15,375 bases of DNA from CAYLHS01 sp964594235 (GTDB taxonomy: Bacteria; Actinomycetota; Acidimicrobiia; Spongiisociales; UBA4744). The DNA lies in NCBI GenBank assembly GCA_964594235.1, contig CAZQMF010000038.1, forward strand, positions 1 through 15,375, read 5' to 3'. Made by a program: the position numbers and the translations under genes. The notes below the pieces were generated by a model, which was not told the DNA's origin, did not search any database, and was given only the letters and a program-made list of their open reading frames with translations. Of the stretch, positions 7,451 to 14,732 are shown one piece after another; positions within the stretch are counted from its first letter, which is position 1; each line of letters starts with the position of its first letter.

Positions 7451-7494
7451 CGGGCTCCGTCACGGCGGATCGCTCAGCCGGCCGGTTCAGCCCG
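7451..7494 (-). terminator. Weak terminator-like inverted repeat after the lipoprotein gene
   Basis: CGGGCT at 7451-7456 and AGCCCG at 7489-7494 are reverse complements enclosing further self-complementary pieces, including CCGGCCGG and TCCG/CGGA. The structure overlaps the lipoprotein stop codon and sits just upstream of the sufC promoter. There is no T-run, so it is only suggestive. Confidence 0.25.
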
Positions 7495-8566
7495 TAGTGG
7501 CCCCTTCGCTGAGGTGTGCGTCGACGGACGACTCGATCGACATTTGGAGGTCCGTCGTACCGTTCCCCTCGGAAGAAGAGATGGCCATGTGCATCGACAT
7601 GGGGATCGAGTATGTCTGGTGGACCTTGCGAACGATGCCCGCCTCCTGGTCGAACCAGTACGTACCCGAACCGCTCGACTCGCCGACCGAAACCACGAAG
7701 TCGATCGTCGGGATCGGCTCGGTCGTGGAGGTGTCTTGTCCCATTGACGCGAACCCCTCGATCAGTGCCTGGAACAACTGGCCGAGATCGACGTCGGCCC
7801 CGGACGAAGTAGCCGTGAAGTCGATGACCGTCACGTCGTGTCCATCGACCGTGTCGGTTCCCGTCACCGTGTAGGTGACCGACGTGGCAACGGTCTGGTC
7901 CGTGTCAGGGATGTCCTGCGATTGCTCCTCCGTCCACGAGTCGCCGATCGCAAGCGCATGGTCGGGAAACTCGGGGCCGAACGGTTGGTCGAGCCCACCC
8001 GAGGCCAGTCCGCCGAACAGGGCGAACGGGTCACCGAAGAACTGCGAGTCCGACGGTACGGTCGTTCCGTCGACGGACACCGGTCGGCCGTACTTGTCGA
8101 GCACGATCGTCGTGTCCGGTACCTCGACGAGGTCGGGGACCGTCCCCGATTGGACGTCGGAATCGGTGACAGGCTCGCCGTCGACCGTACCCTCGACATT
8201 CACGTTGTCGAACGTTCCCGAGATGTGCATCGTCGTCGTGTCGGCCTCGGGCCCGTCCGAGAGGTCGTACTGGACCGTCCCGTCGACGCTTGTGTCGACG
8301 TCGACGTTGCCGGGTGCGTCTGCGCCGCCGAACATGCCCGGATCGCCCTCGACCGTCGTGGACATCGTGAGATGTTGTGCGAGTGAGATGTCGTAGGTGT
8401 AGGAGTCCCCTGCGGCATACGAGTACGCGAGTACCGCCGCCGGCACCGGGGGTTGGGTGGTTGTCGTCGTCGACGGTTCAGTCGCGACGGTCGTTGTGGC
8501 TGCCGTCCCGCTCGCGCACGCGGTGGCGACGAGAGCGAGAGCGGCGATGAGGATTCGTGTGCGCAT
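7487..8566 (-). CDS. Secreted lipoprotein of unknown function, Thr-rich linker
   Basis: I do not recognise a specific family. The 359-residue product starts MRTRILIAALALVATAC, a short lipoprotein signal peptide with a lipobox-like ATAC and the lipid-modified Cys17. A disordered Thr/Ala/Pro linker (ATTTVATEPSTTTTTQPP) follows to about residue 40. The rest is acidic, rich in Thr, Ser, Asp and Val, and has no further cysteine. A YSYAAGDSYTYDISLAQHL segment near 48-66 and a later GDSWTEEQ with beta-rich repeats recall bacterial DUF6263-like lipoproteins; this is a guess. The mature protein should be anchored outside the cytoplasmic membrane. The ATG at 8566 is chosen over one 21 bases upstream because GGAAGGAG precedes it by 5 bases and the signal peptide starts there. 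It has its own promoter, divergent from the abfD-like gene. Confidence 0.8.
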   Translation of the reverse strand: MRTRILIAALALVATACASGTAATTTVATEPSTTTTTQPPVPAAVLAYSYAAGDSYTYDISLAQHLTMSTTVEGDPGMFGGADAPGNVDVDTSVDGTVQYDLSDGPEADTTTMHISGTFDNVNVEGTVDGEPVTDSDVQSGTVPDLVEVPDTTIVLDKYGRPVSVDGTTVPSDSQFFGDPFALFGGLASGGLDQPFGPEFPDHALAIGDSWTEEQSQDIPDTDQTVATSVTYTVTGTDTVDGHDVTVIDFTATSSGADVDLGQLFQALIEGFASMGQDTSTTEPIPTIDFVVSVGESSGSGTYWFDQEAGIVRKVHQTYSIPMSMHMAISSSEGNGTTDLQMSIESSVDAHLSEGATTG

Positions 8567-8586
8567 GTGCGCTCCTTCCCGAAACA

Positions 8587-8615
8587 AGTCTACGGGCGCG
8601 CGAAGCTGGTGAGAA
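8587..8615 (-). promoter_or_regulatory. Putative promoter of the lipoprotein gene
   Basis: On the minus strand, TTCTCA (8615-8610) and TAGACT (8592-8587) are separated by 17 bases. Transcription would start about 7 bases downstream, just ahead of the GGAAGGAG ribosome binding site of the ATG at 8566. Confidence 0.45.
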
Positions 8616-8671
8616 GCTCATCGGACCGCGAGGCCGTTTGCTTGAGGTGGGTCACCGGCTGGGTCGATTGA

Positions 8672-8704
8672 TAGCATGGGCCCGCAGAGTCCCGCCGCGA
8701 GGAG
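8672..8704 (+). promoter_or_regulatory. Putative -10 box and ribosome binding site of the abfD-like gene
   Basis: TAGCAT at 8672-8677 fits the TAnnnT -10 pattern and would start transcription near 8685. GAGGAG at 8699-8704 is a strong ribosome binding site 7 bases before the ATG at 8712. This arrangement argues against the in-frame ATG at 8676, which lies inside the -10 box and has no binding site. The same TAGCAT hexamer recurs before the zinc-ribbon gene. Confidence 0.45.
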
Positions 8705-8711
8705 CGTTCTC

Positions 8712-10193
8712 ATGTCGCTGAAAACCCCGGGGGAGTATGTCGAGAGTCTCCGAGCACTGAAGATCCGCGCCTATGTGGCCGGTGAGCGGGTCGACAGCAT
8801 CGTGGACCACCCGATGATCGCGCCCCACATCAATACAGTCGCCAAGACCTACGAGCTTGCGCACCGGCCGGAACACCGCGACGTGATGACGGCGATCAGC
8901 CATCTCACCGGCGAACGCATCCATCGCTACACGCACATCTTCCAGAGCCCGGACGACCTCGTGAAGAAGATCGAGATGCTGCGTCTGCTGGGCCAGACGA
9001 CGGGGACGTGCTTCCAGCGGTGTGTGGGACTCGACGGCCTCAACGCCCTGTATGCGATCTCCTATGAGATCGATCAAGCCGAGGGGAGCGACTACCACGA
9101 TCGGTTCAAGCGCTACCTCTCCCGGGTCCAGGCGGAGGACCTCATGCTCGCCGGTGCAATGACCGACCCGAAGGGCGAGCGAACCAAGCGCCCGTCGCAG
9201 CAGGACGACCCGGACCTGTACGTGCACGTCGTCGACCGTCTCTCCGATGGGGTCGTGATTCGTGGCGCGAAGCTGCACAACACCGGTGGCATCAACTCTC
9301 ACGAGGTGCTGGTGATGCCGGGGACGTCTCTCAGAGCCGAGGAGGGCGAGTACGCCATCGCCTGCGCCGTGCCGGCGAATGCGGAAGGGGTCGTGTTCAT
9401 CTTCGGTCGACAGTCCAACGACATGCGCAAACTCGAGAACGGATGCGATATCGGGAATCCGCGGTTCGGCATCGTCGGCGGCGAGACCATGATCGTCTTC
9501 GACGACGTCTTCGTCCCCAACGAGCGGATCTTCATGAACGGCGAGACCTCTCACGCGGGGACGCTCGTCAACTACTTCGCCGCCTGGCACCGGACCAACT
9601 ACGGCGGGTGCAAAGGCGGCAACGCTGATGTTCTCATCGGGGCGACCGCCAAGATGACGAAGATGCTCGGAACCGATCGCAACGCCATCGTGCGCGACAA
9701 ACTCGTCGAGATGGTCCACATGAACGAGACCACCTACGCGTCGGCCATCGGTGCCAGCGCCATGGGGTACCGGTTGCCGTGCGGGTCCTTCATGGTGAAC
9801 CAGATGATGGCGAACACCACCAAGCAGAACATCACGCGCAACGTCTATCAGATCAGCCGGCTCAGCCACGACCTTGCAGGCGGGTTTCTCTCGACGATGC
9901 CGGACGCCCGGGCGCTCGACAACCCCGAGATCGCCGGATACGTCGAGAAGTACCACACCGCGAGCCCGCAGTACGACGCGAAGGAACGCATCCGCTTCGG
10001 CCGCTACATCGAGAACATGACCAACGTCGCGTCCCAGGTGGAGGCACTCCACGGCGCGGGATCACCGCAGGCGCAACGCATCGAGATGGCGAGGCTGGCC
10101 GCTTTCGACGACAAGATCGAGATGGCCGACAGGGTGATCGGCGGGACCGACGACGTCGAGGGTCTTCCGCTTCCTCACAAACCCGAGAGCTGA
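8712..10193 (+). CDS. abfD: 4-hydroxybutyryl-CoA dehydratase / vinylacetyl-CoA isomerase family
   Basis: AbfD is a [4Fe-4S]- and FAD-dependent enzyme that dehydrates 4-hydroxybutyryl-CoA to crotonyl-CoA and usually also isomerises vinylacetyl-CoA. The 493-residue protein has the whole metal site: Cys100 and Cys104 (CFQRC), His293 and Cys300 (HRTNYGGC). These are one residue off the known Clostridium aminobutyricum ligands 99, 103, 292 and 299. Residues reported as important there also align at +1: Thr191, Glu258, Tyr297 and Lys301. The flavin 4-hydroxyphenylacetate 3-monooxygenases of the same superfamily lack the four metal ligands, so AbfD is preferred. The enzyme feeds 4-aminobutyrate or succinate-semialdehyde breakdown, or runs in the 3-hydroxypropionate/4-hydroxybutyrate cycle. 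It stands alone as a transcription unit, divergent from the lipoprotein gene and convergent with the LLM oxidoreductase gene. The physiological direction cannot be read from sequence. Confidence 0.9.
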   Translation: MSLKTPGEYVESLRALKIRAYVAGERVDSIVDHPMIAPHINTVAKTYELAHRPEHRDVMTAISHLTGERIHRYTHIFQSPDDLVKKIEMLRLLGQTTGTCFQRCVGLDGLNALYAISYEIDQAEGSDYHDRFKRYLSRVQAEDLMLAGAMTDPKGERTKRPSQQDDPDLYVHVVDRLSDGVVIRGAKLHNTGGINSHEVLVMPGTSLRAEEGEYAIACAVPANAEGVVFIFGRQSNDMRKLENGCDIGNPRFGIVGGETMIVFDDVFVPNERIFMNGETSHAGTLVNYFAAWHRTNYGGCKGGNADVLIGATAKMTKMLGTDRNAIVRDKLVEMVHMNETTYASAIGASAMGYRLPCGSFMVNQMMANTTKQNITRNVYQISRLSHDLAGGFLSTMPDARALDNPEIAGYVEKYHTASPQYDAKERIRFGRYIENMTNVASQVEALHGAGSPQAQRIEMARLAAFDDKIEMADRVIGGTDDVEGLPLPHKPES

Positions 10194-10261
10194 CCTCCAC
10201 TCCGCACGGCGCGGCCGCCCCTCAGGGGGGAAGTACTCGGAGCTGCAGACTCGGAGGTATA

Positions 10262-10291
10262 GGGGTGTTCCCGCGCAGCGCAGCACGCCCC
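10262..10291. terminator. Possible terminator hairpin between convergent genes
   Basis: GGGGTGT at 10262-10268 can pair with ACGCCCC at 10285-10291 (7 pairs, one G-T). It lies in the 134-base gap between the convergent ends of the abfD-like and LLM oxidoreductase genes. No T-run follows, so the call is weak. A direct repeat CTCGGAG also occurs in the same gap. Confidence 0.25.
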
Positions 10292-10327
10292 GAGCACTAC
10301 TCGCCACCAGGAAGGCCGCGAAGGGTG

Positions 10328-11251
10328 CTACCCGCCCAGCGCCTCGAACGTCTCGTAGAGGCCGCCGAGGTCTGCGAGGTCCAGATGCTGGACGTAGAAC
10401 TTGGTGACGCCGATCTCGGCGAGCGAGGCGAGGGTCTCCCTGACCCGTGGCGGAGGGCCGACGGGGATGCCGTGATCCGACCACGACTGTTCGAGGTTCT
10501 CGGGATCCCGGTTCCTGATCGCGGCCGCCTCCCGCAGGCGGCGCCGGTAGCTCGTCTCATCCTTGCCGGTGAGAACCGGGCCCATCACGCTGACGGTGAT
10601 TCCTTTCGGGTCCCTGCCGGCGGCTTCCGCCGCCTCCCGGACCGCGACGATCTTCGGGGCGATCTCCTCGGCAGGGGCGAGGAAGTGGTTGTACTCGTCG
10701 GCGTGCGTACCTGCGAGCGCCGGCGTCTTGTGTGGTCCGGTCCCGCCGACGATCAGCCTGAGATCAATCGGCCGGGGATGAGCGTCGGCCTCGAGGGAGT
10801 AGAAGGTGCCGGCCATCGGACCCTCGGCACGGCCGATGGCATGCTCGACGTAGTGGAGTGCCTCCTCGAGACGATCGAACCGCTCCTTCCACGGTGGGAA
10901 CGGCAGCCCGAACGCGTGGTGTTCGAGCTCCATCCACCCGGTGCCGATCCCGAGATCGAAGCGACCGCCGGACATCTGGTCGATGGTCACGGCGTTCTTT
11001 GCGATGATCGCCGGATGGCGGAACGTGATGGGCGATACGAGCACCGCCAGACGAATCTTCGTCGTCTCCCTCGCGAGACCTCCGAGCGTGGCGAACGCGT
11101 CCGTGGTGTCGGGGTGCGGCTCCCGGCTGCCGTAGTAGTGGTCGGAGCGGGCGAACGAGACGAGCCCGGCATTCTCCGCCCACCTCGCTGCAGCGAGAAG
11201 TTGATCGTATGTGCCACCCATTTGAGGCTCGGTCATCAGCGCGAAATCCAT
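10328..11251 (-). CDS. LLM-class (luciferase-like, probably F420-dependent) oxidoreductase
   Basis: The 307-residue protein is a luciferase-like TIM-barrel oxidoreductase. Signatures include the opening MDFALMTEPQ strand, AARWAENAGLVSFARSDHY, VSPITFRHPAIIAKNAVTIDQMSGGRFDLGIGTGW near 77-110, and IVGGTGPHKTPALAGTHADEYN in the C-terminal half. In actinobacteria this subgroup commonly uses coenzyme F420, but FMN use cannot be excluded, and the substrate is unknown. Hydride transfer is expected in the cytoplasm. The ATG at 11251 has no ribosome binding site, but a TACGAT -10 box lies exactly 7 bases upstream, consistent with a leaderless mRNA. The gene is divergent from the zinc-ribbon gene and convergent with the abfD-like gene. 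A functional link with either is not established. Confidence 0.88.
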   Translation of the reverse strand: MDFALMTEPQMGGTYDQLLAAARWAENAGLVSFARSDHYYGSREPHPDTTDAFATLGGLARETTKIRLAVLVSPITFRHPAIIAKNAVTIDQMSGGRFDLGIGTGWMELEHHAFGLPFPPWKERFDRLEEALHYVEHAIGRAEGPMAGTFYSLEADAHPRPIDLRLIVGGTGPHKTPALAGTHADEYNHFLAPAEEIAPKIVAVREAAEAAGRDPKGITVSVMGPVLTGKDETSYRRRLREAAAIRNRDPENLEQSWSDHGIPVGPPPRVRETLASLAEIGVTKFYVQHLDLADLGGLYETFEALGG

Positions 11252-11258
11252 GGGACCG

Positions 11259-11264
11259 ATCGTA
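11259..11264 (-). promoter_or_regulatory. Putative leaderless -10 box of the LLM oxidoreductase gene
   Basis: TACGAT on the minus strand ends 7 bases before the ATG at 11251, which puts the predicted transcription start at the start codon. No Shine-Dalgarno sequence fits in between. Confidence 0.45.
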
Positions 11265-11295
11265 GCGACGAGCAGTGGTGGTGAGAGGTCGGCGG

Positions 11296-11316
11296 TAGCA
11301 TGACGCTCATGAGGAG
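11296..11316 (+). promoter_or_regulatory. Putative promoter and ribosome binding site of the zinc-ribbon/mutase operon
   Basis: TAGCAT at 11296-11301 is a TAnnnT -10 box. The predicted start, 7 bases on at 11309, is the A of an ATG that opens a 6-codon reading frame. GAGGAG at 11311-11316 lies 9 bases before the zinc-ribbon ATG at 11326. Confidence 0.45.
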
Positions 11317-11329
11317 CACGCTTCGATGA
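11309..11329 (+). CDS. Possible leaderless 6-codon leader ORF
   Basis: ATG at 11309, exactly 7 bases after the TAGCAT box, opens the reading frame MRSTLR followed by TGA. That stop overlaps the zinc-ribbon start codon as ATGA (11326-11329). If translated on a leaderless transcript it would deliver ribosomes to the zinc-ribbon start by coupling. The peptide itself has no recognisable attenuation pattern. A frame this short can arise by chance, so this is speculative. Confidence 0.2.
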   Translation: MRSTLR

Positions 11330-11576
11330 CGCAGGTTCTGTGTGGTCGGTGCGAGACGCCGTTCAGCGTCCAGGGACCGGGCCGCTACCCCTGCCCGCGG
11401 TGTGGGGTGGTCAACGAGGTGCGGGCTGAAGTCGATGTGGCCCGGAGGGAGCCCACACCTCAGGCCACGTCTCCCCGGAGAACCTGCTCGGACTGCGGGT
11501 TCTCATTCATTGTCGGTGACATCGAGGTTGCCATGTGTCCGAACTGCGGGGCACAGGTCCCGTCCGGAGGTGGCAT

Positions 11577-11580
<4 letters not shown>
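11326..11580 (+). CDS. Small double zinc-ribbon protein
   Basis: The 84-residue protein carries two four-cysteine zinc ribbons: Cys6/Cys9 with Cys23/Cys26 (CGRC and CPRC), and Cys54/Cys57 with Cys71/Cys74 (CSDC and CPNC). They are joined by a linker near 33-52 that is charged at first and then rich in Pro and Thr. There is no signal peptide or membrane segment, so it is probably cytoplasmic. Such modules bind nucleic acid or protein partners; I cannot assign a function. A GAGGAG binding site lies 9 bases before the ATG. Its stop codon overlaps the mutase start as ATGA (11577-11580), which implies translational coupling with the methylmalonyl-CoA mutase large subunit. A role in maturation or control of that enzyme is possible, but only by context. 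Confidence 0.82.
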
Positions 11581-13214
<1,634 letters not shown>

Positions 13215-13339
13215 TCTGCGACATGCCGTCGGGCGAGCCGTTCTCGCAGGGTGGTTCGCCGTTGCACCGTCGACCGTTCCCGCATGGCGGCTGTCCGTCT
13301 CACCACCGCCGGCGAGCGTCCTGCTGGTCGGCGAACCTG

Positions 13340-13361
13340 TACGCTGGTTCTCGAGAGGAGG
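13340..13361 (+). promoter_or_regulatory. Putative -10 box and ribosome binding site of a two-gene unit
   Basis: TACGCT at 13340-13345 fits TAnnnT and would start transcription near 13352. AGGAGG at 13356-13361 is an almost perfect Shine-Dalgarno, 5 bases before the ATG at 13367. No convincing -35 box is seen. The gene may also be read through from the mutase, since only 152 bases separate them. Confidence 0.4.
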
Positions 13362-13366
13362 TTCGG

Positions 13367-13822
13367 ATGGCACGAGTTGATGAGCCCGGGTCAGAGCCTG
13401 AGGCGGAGGACTTCCGGGACGCACTCGTCGATGCGTTCAACGCGCGCGACCTCGACGGTATCGCCGAGCTCGTGAGCGAGAGCGTGACGTCGGACGTGTT
13501 CGAAGGCGTTGGCGTCGAGGCAGCCCTCGAGGGTCTGAGCGATCTGTGGATGCGTTACCCGAGCCTCATTGCGTGGCGAGGCGACTGTGAGAACGACTGC
13601 GTGGTCGCCCTGTGGCTGCCCGACGAAGAGGGCGTGTTTCGCTCGATGGGGTTTCTCGAGCTGACCATCGAGGACGAGCAAATCGAGCACGTGAGCTACA
13701 TCGACGATGACGATGCCGACTTTCGCGCCGAACCGCCGGATGAGGAGGAACTCGCCGAGTGGTTCGACTGGGCCGAGTGGGACCGTGGCGAGGAGGCCGT
13801 GGCGGAAGGACCGTTCGGCTGA
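13367..13822 (+). CDS. Acidic uncharacterised protein, possibly NTF2/SnoaL-like
   Basis: The 151-residue product is not assigned with certainty. Its N-terminal half (FRDALVDAFNARDLDGIAELVSESV, residues about 20-45) looks like the first helices of a SnoaL/NTF2-like cone fold. The middle continues with short strands (IAWRGDCENDCVVALWL, FRSMGFLELTIEDEQIEHVSYI). The tail from about 108 is extremely acidic and rich in Trp and Glu (DDDDADF, EEELAEWFDWAEWD). No catalytic motif is visible. The ATG at 13367 is fixed by AGGAGG 5 bases upstream; a longer in-frame extension to 13223 has a low-complexity Arg/His/Pro composition and no binding site. Its stop overlaps the start of the next small gene by one base (TGATG), so the two are coupled. 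Confidence 0.75.
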   Translation: MARVDEPGSEPEAEDFRDALVDAFNARDLDGIAELVSESVTSDVFEGVGVEAALEGLSDLWMRYPSLIAWRGDCENDCVVALWLPDEEGVFRSMGFLELTIEDEQIEHVSYIDDDDADFRAEPPDEEELAEWFDWAEWDRGEEAVAEGPFG

Positions 13823-14028
13823 TGGGAAGGCTCAGACGGTTCGAGAAGAGCCGCTATGTCGGGACGCGTGACACGATGCGGTACTACGACTGCGACGACG
13901 AGGGGCAGTTCGAAGCACTCGAGATTCGCGTTGAGACCGAGGACCTCCTGGATCGGAAGTTGCTGTCATCGTTTGCACCGGACGAGCCGTCGGAAGCCCG
14001 CAACCGAGGATTCCGAACGGTCACGTGA
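13822..14028 (+). CDS. Small conserved-looking hypothetical protein (68 aa)
   Basis: I do not recognise this protein. It begins MGRLRRFEKSRYVGTRDTMRYYDCDDEGQFEALEIRVE and continues with a charged segment (TEDLLDRKLLSSFAPDEPSEARNRG). It has one Cys at residue 24, no signal peptide and no membrane segment. The start is the ATG at 13822, sharing one base with the upstream stop (TGATG), with GAAGGA at 13805-13810. A longer extension upstream lies inside the previous gene and is rejected. The coupling to the acidic gene suggests that the two products work together. Its stop codon overlaps the stop region of the convergent hydrolase gene by 8 bases. Confidence 0.65.
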   Translation: MGRLRRFEKSRYVGTRDTMRYYDCDDEGQFEALEIRVETEDLLDRKLLSSFAPDEPSEARNRGFRTVT

Positions 14029-14638
14029 ACGTTCGAACCAGGAGCGCGGTCACACGATCGTGACGGAAGACGAAGAAGTGGTCGCTGCCCGTCAGCACCT
14101 CTACGGTCGCCCCGATCAGTTCGCCATACGCCTGTGTCGCGGCAACGGTCGTGAACTGGTCCCGATCACCGATGATCAATGTCCTGCGACCTGGAGCGAG
14201 AGCGTGGGGGGGCCTGTACATGTCCAGCGGCAACGCGATCCCTGCGTACGGTGACGTATCTCCGGTGCGAGCCTGCCAGCGCAGCGACGTGAGCGCACCG
14301 AACGACCAACCGGCGAGTGAGAGTGTCAGATCGGGATGCGCTTCTCGTGCGGCGGTGACCGCAGTGTTCACATCCTCGATCTCGCCGGTGCCGCCACCCC
14401 ACGTGCCGGTCGACGCGCCGACTCCTCGGAAGTTGAAACGCAGCACGGCGAATCCCGCGTCGACCAGCCCAAGGGCGACACGGTGCATCAGCGGTGCGTG
14501 CATCGTGCCCCCGTACCGAGGGTGCGGGTGACAGAAGACCACCACACCTCGCGTCTGCGCGGGTCGATCCCAGCGGGCGTCGAGGACGACTCCGTCCGAC
14601 GTGGCAAGCGTCGCGTTCGAAGAGGGCAGTCTGACCAT
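14021..14638 (-). CDS. Alpha/beta hydrolase of unknown substrate
   Basis: The 205-residue protein has the compact alpha/beta hydrolase fold of the HPHP-x-x-GGTMH group. Motifs are the oxyanion region CHPHPRYGGTMH at about 36-47, LRFNFRGVGAS near 67-76, the nucleophile Ser112 in GWSFGA, an acid in GDRDQF (Asp158 or Asp160), and His187 in SDHFF. The triad is therefore complete. No signal peptide is visible, so a cytoplasmic esterase-like enzyme is likely; the substrate is unknown. The start chosen is the ATG at 14638, because a TACTGT box lies exactly 7 bases upstream and no ribosome binding site is present, as expected for a leaderless mRNA. A GTG at 14674 would add 12 residues with no family similarity. 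The gene converges on the small hypothetical gene with an 8-base overlap and is divergent from the dihydrolipoyl dehydrogenase gene. Confidence 0.87.
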   Translation of the reverse strand: MVRLPSSNATLATSDGVVLDARWDRPAQTRGVVVFCHPHPRYGGTMHAPLMHRVALGLVDAGFAVLRFNFRGVGASTGTWGGGTGEIEDVNTAVTAAREAHPDLTLSLAGWSFGALTSLRWQARTGDTSPYAGIALPLDMYRPPHALAPGRRTLIIGDRDQFTTVAATQAYGELIGATVEVLTGSDHFFVFRHDRVTALLVRTFT

Positions 14639-14645
14639 CGACACG

Positions 14646-14651
14646 ACAGTA
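14646..14651 (-). promoter_or_regulatory. Putative leaderless -10 box of the hydrolase gene
   Basis: TACTGT on the minus strand ends 7 bases before the ATG at 14638. No Shine-Dalgarno sequence is found between box and start, which matches the arrangement at sufC and the LLM oxidoreductase gene. Confidence 0.4.
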
Positions 14652-14701
14652 GTGGGGCGCGAGTTGCGATCCACTGCGGTCCGTCAAGGATCCCGGGCCA
14701 C

Positions 14702-14728
14702 TATCCTCGGGACCCTCACACGGAGGAG
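14702..14728 (+). promoter_or_regulatory. Putative -10 box and ribosome binding site of lpd
   Basis: TATCCT at 14702-14707 fits TAnnnT and would start transcription near 14714. GGAGGAG at 14722-14728 is a strong ribosome binding site that fixes the unusual TTG start at 14733, with a 4-base gap from its end (6 from the GGAGG core). Confidence 0.5.
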
Positions 14729-14732
14729 CTCT

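Noticed and set aside
8676..8711. Alternative upstream ATG for the abfD-like gene
   Set aside because: The ATG at 8712 has GAGGAG 7 bases upstream and matches the family N-terminus (MSLKTP); the ATG at 8676 lies inside the putative -10 box.
8652..10052. 466-codon open frame antisense to the abfD-like gene
   Set aside because: Shadow of a well-supported gene; composition is biased and no family pattern is seen.
8712..10193. Assignment as 4-hydroxyphenylacetate 3-monooxygenase (HpaB)
   Set aside because: Same superfamily, but the CxxxC plus H-x6-C metal ligands are specific to the dehydratase branch.
9779..11284. 501-codon frame spanning the end of the abfD-like gene and the antisense of the LLM gene
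   Set aside because: It overlaps two confidently assigned genes in other frames, has no ribosome binding site and has an Arg/Gly/Pro-rich shadow composition.
14027..14040. GTTCGAAC, resembling a tRNA T-loop
   Set aside because: It lies in and next to coding sequence, and no acceptor, D or anticodon arms can be drawn around it.
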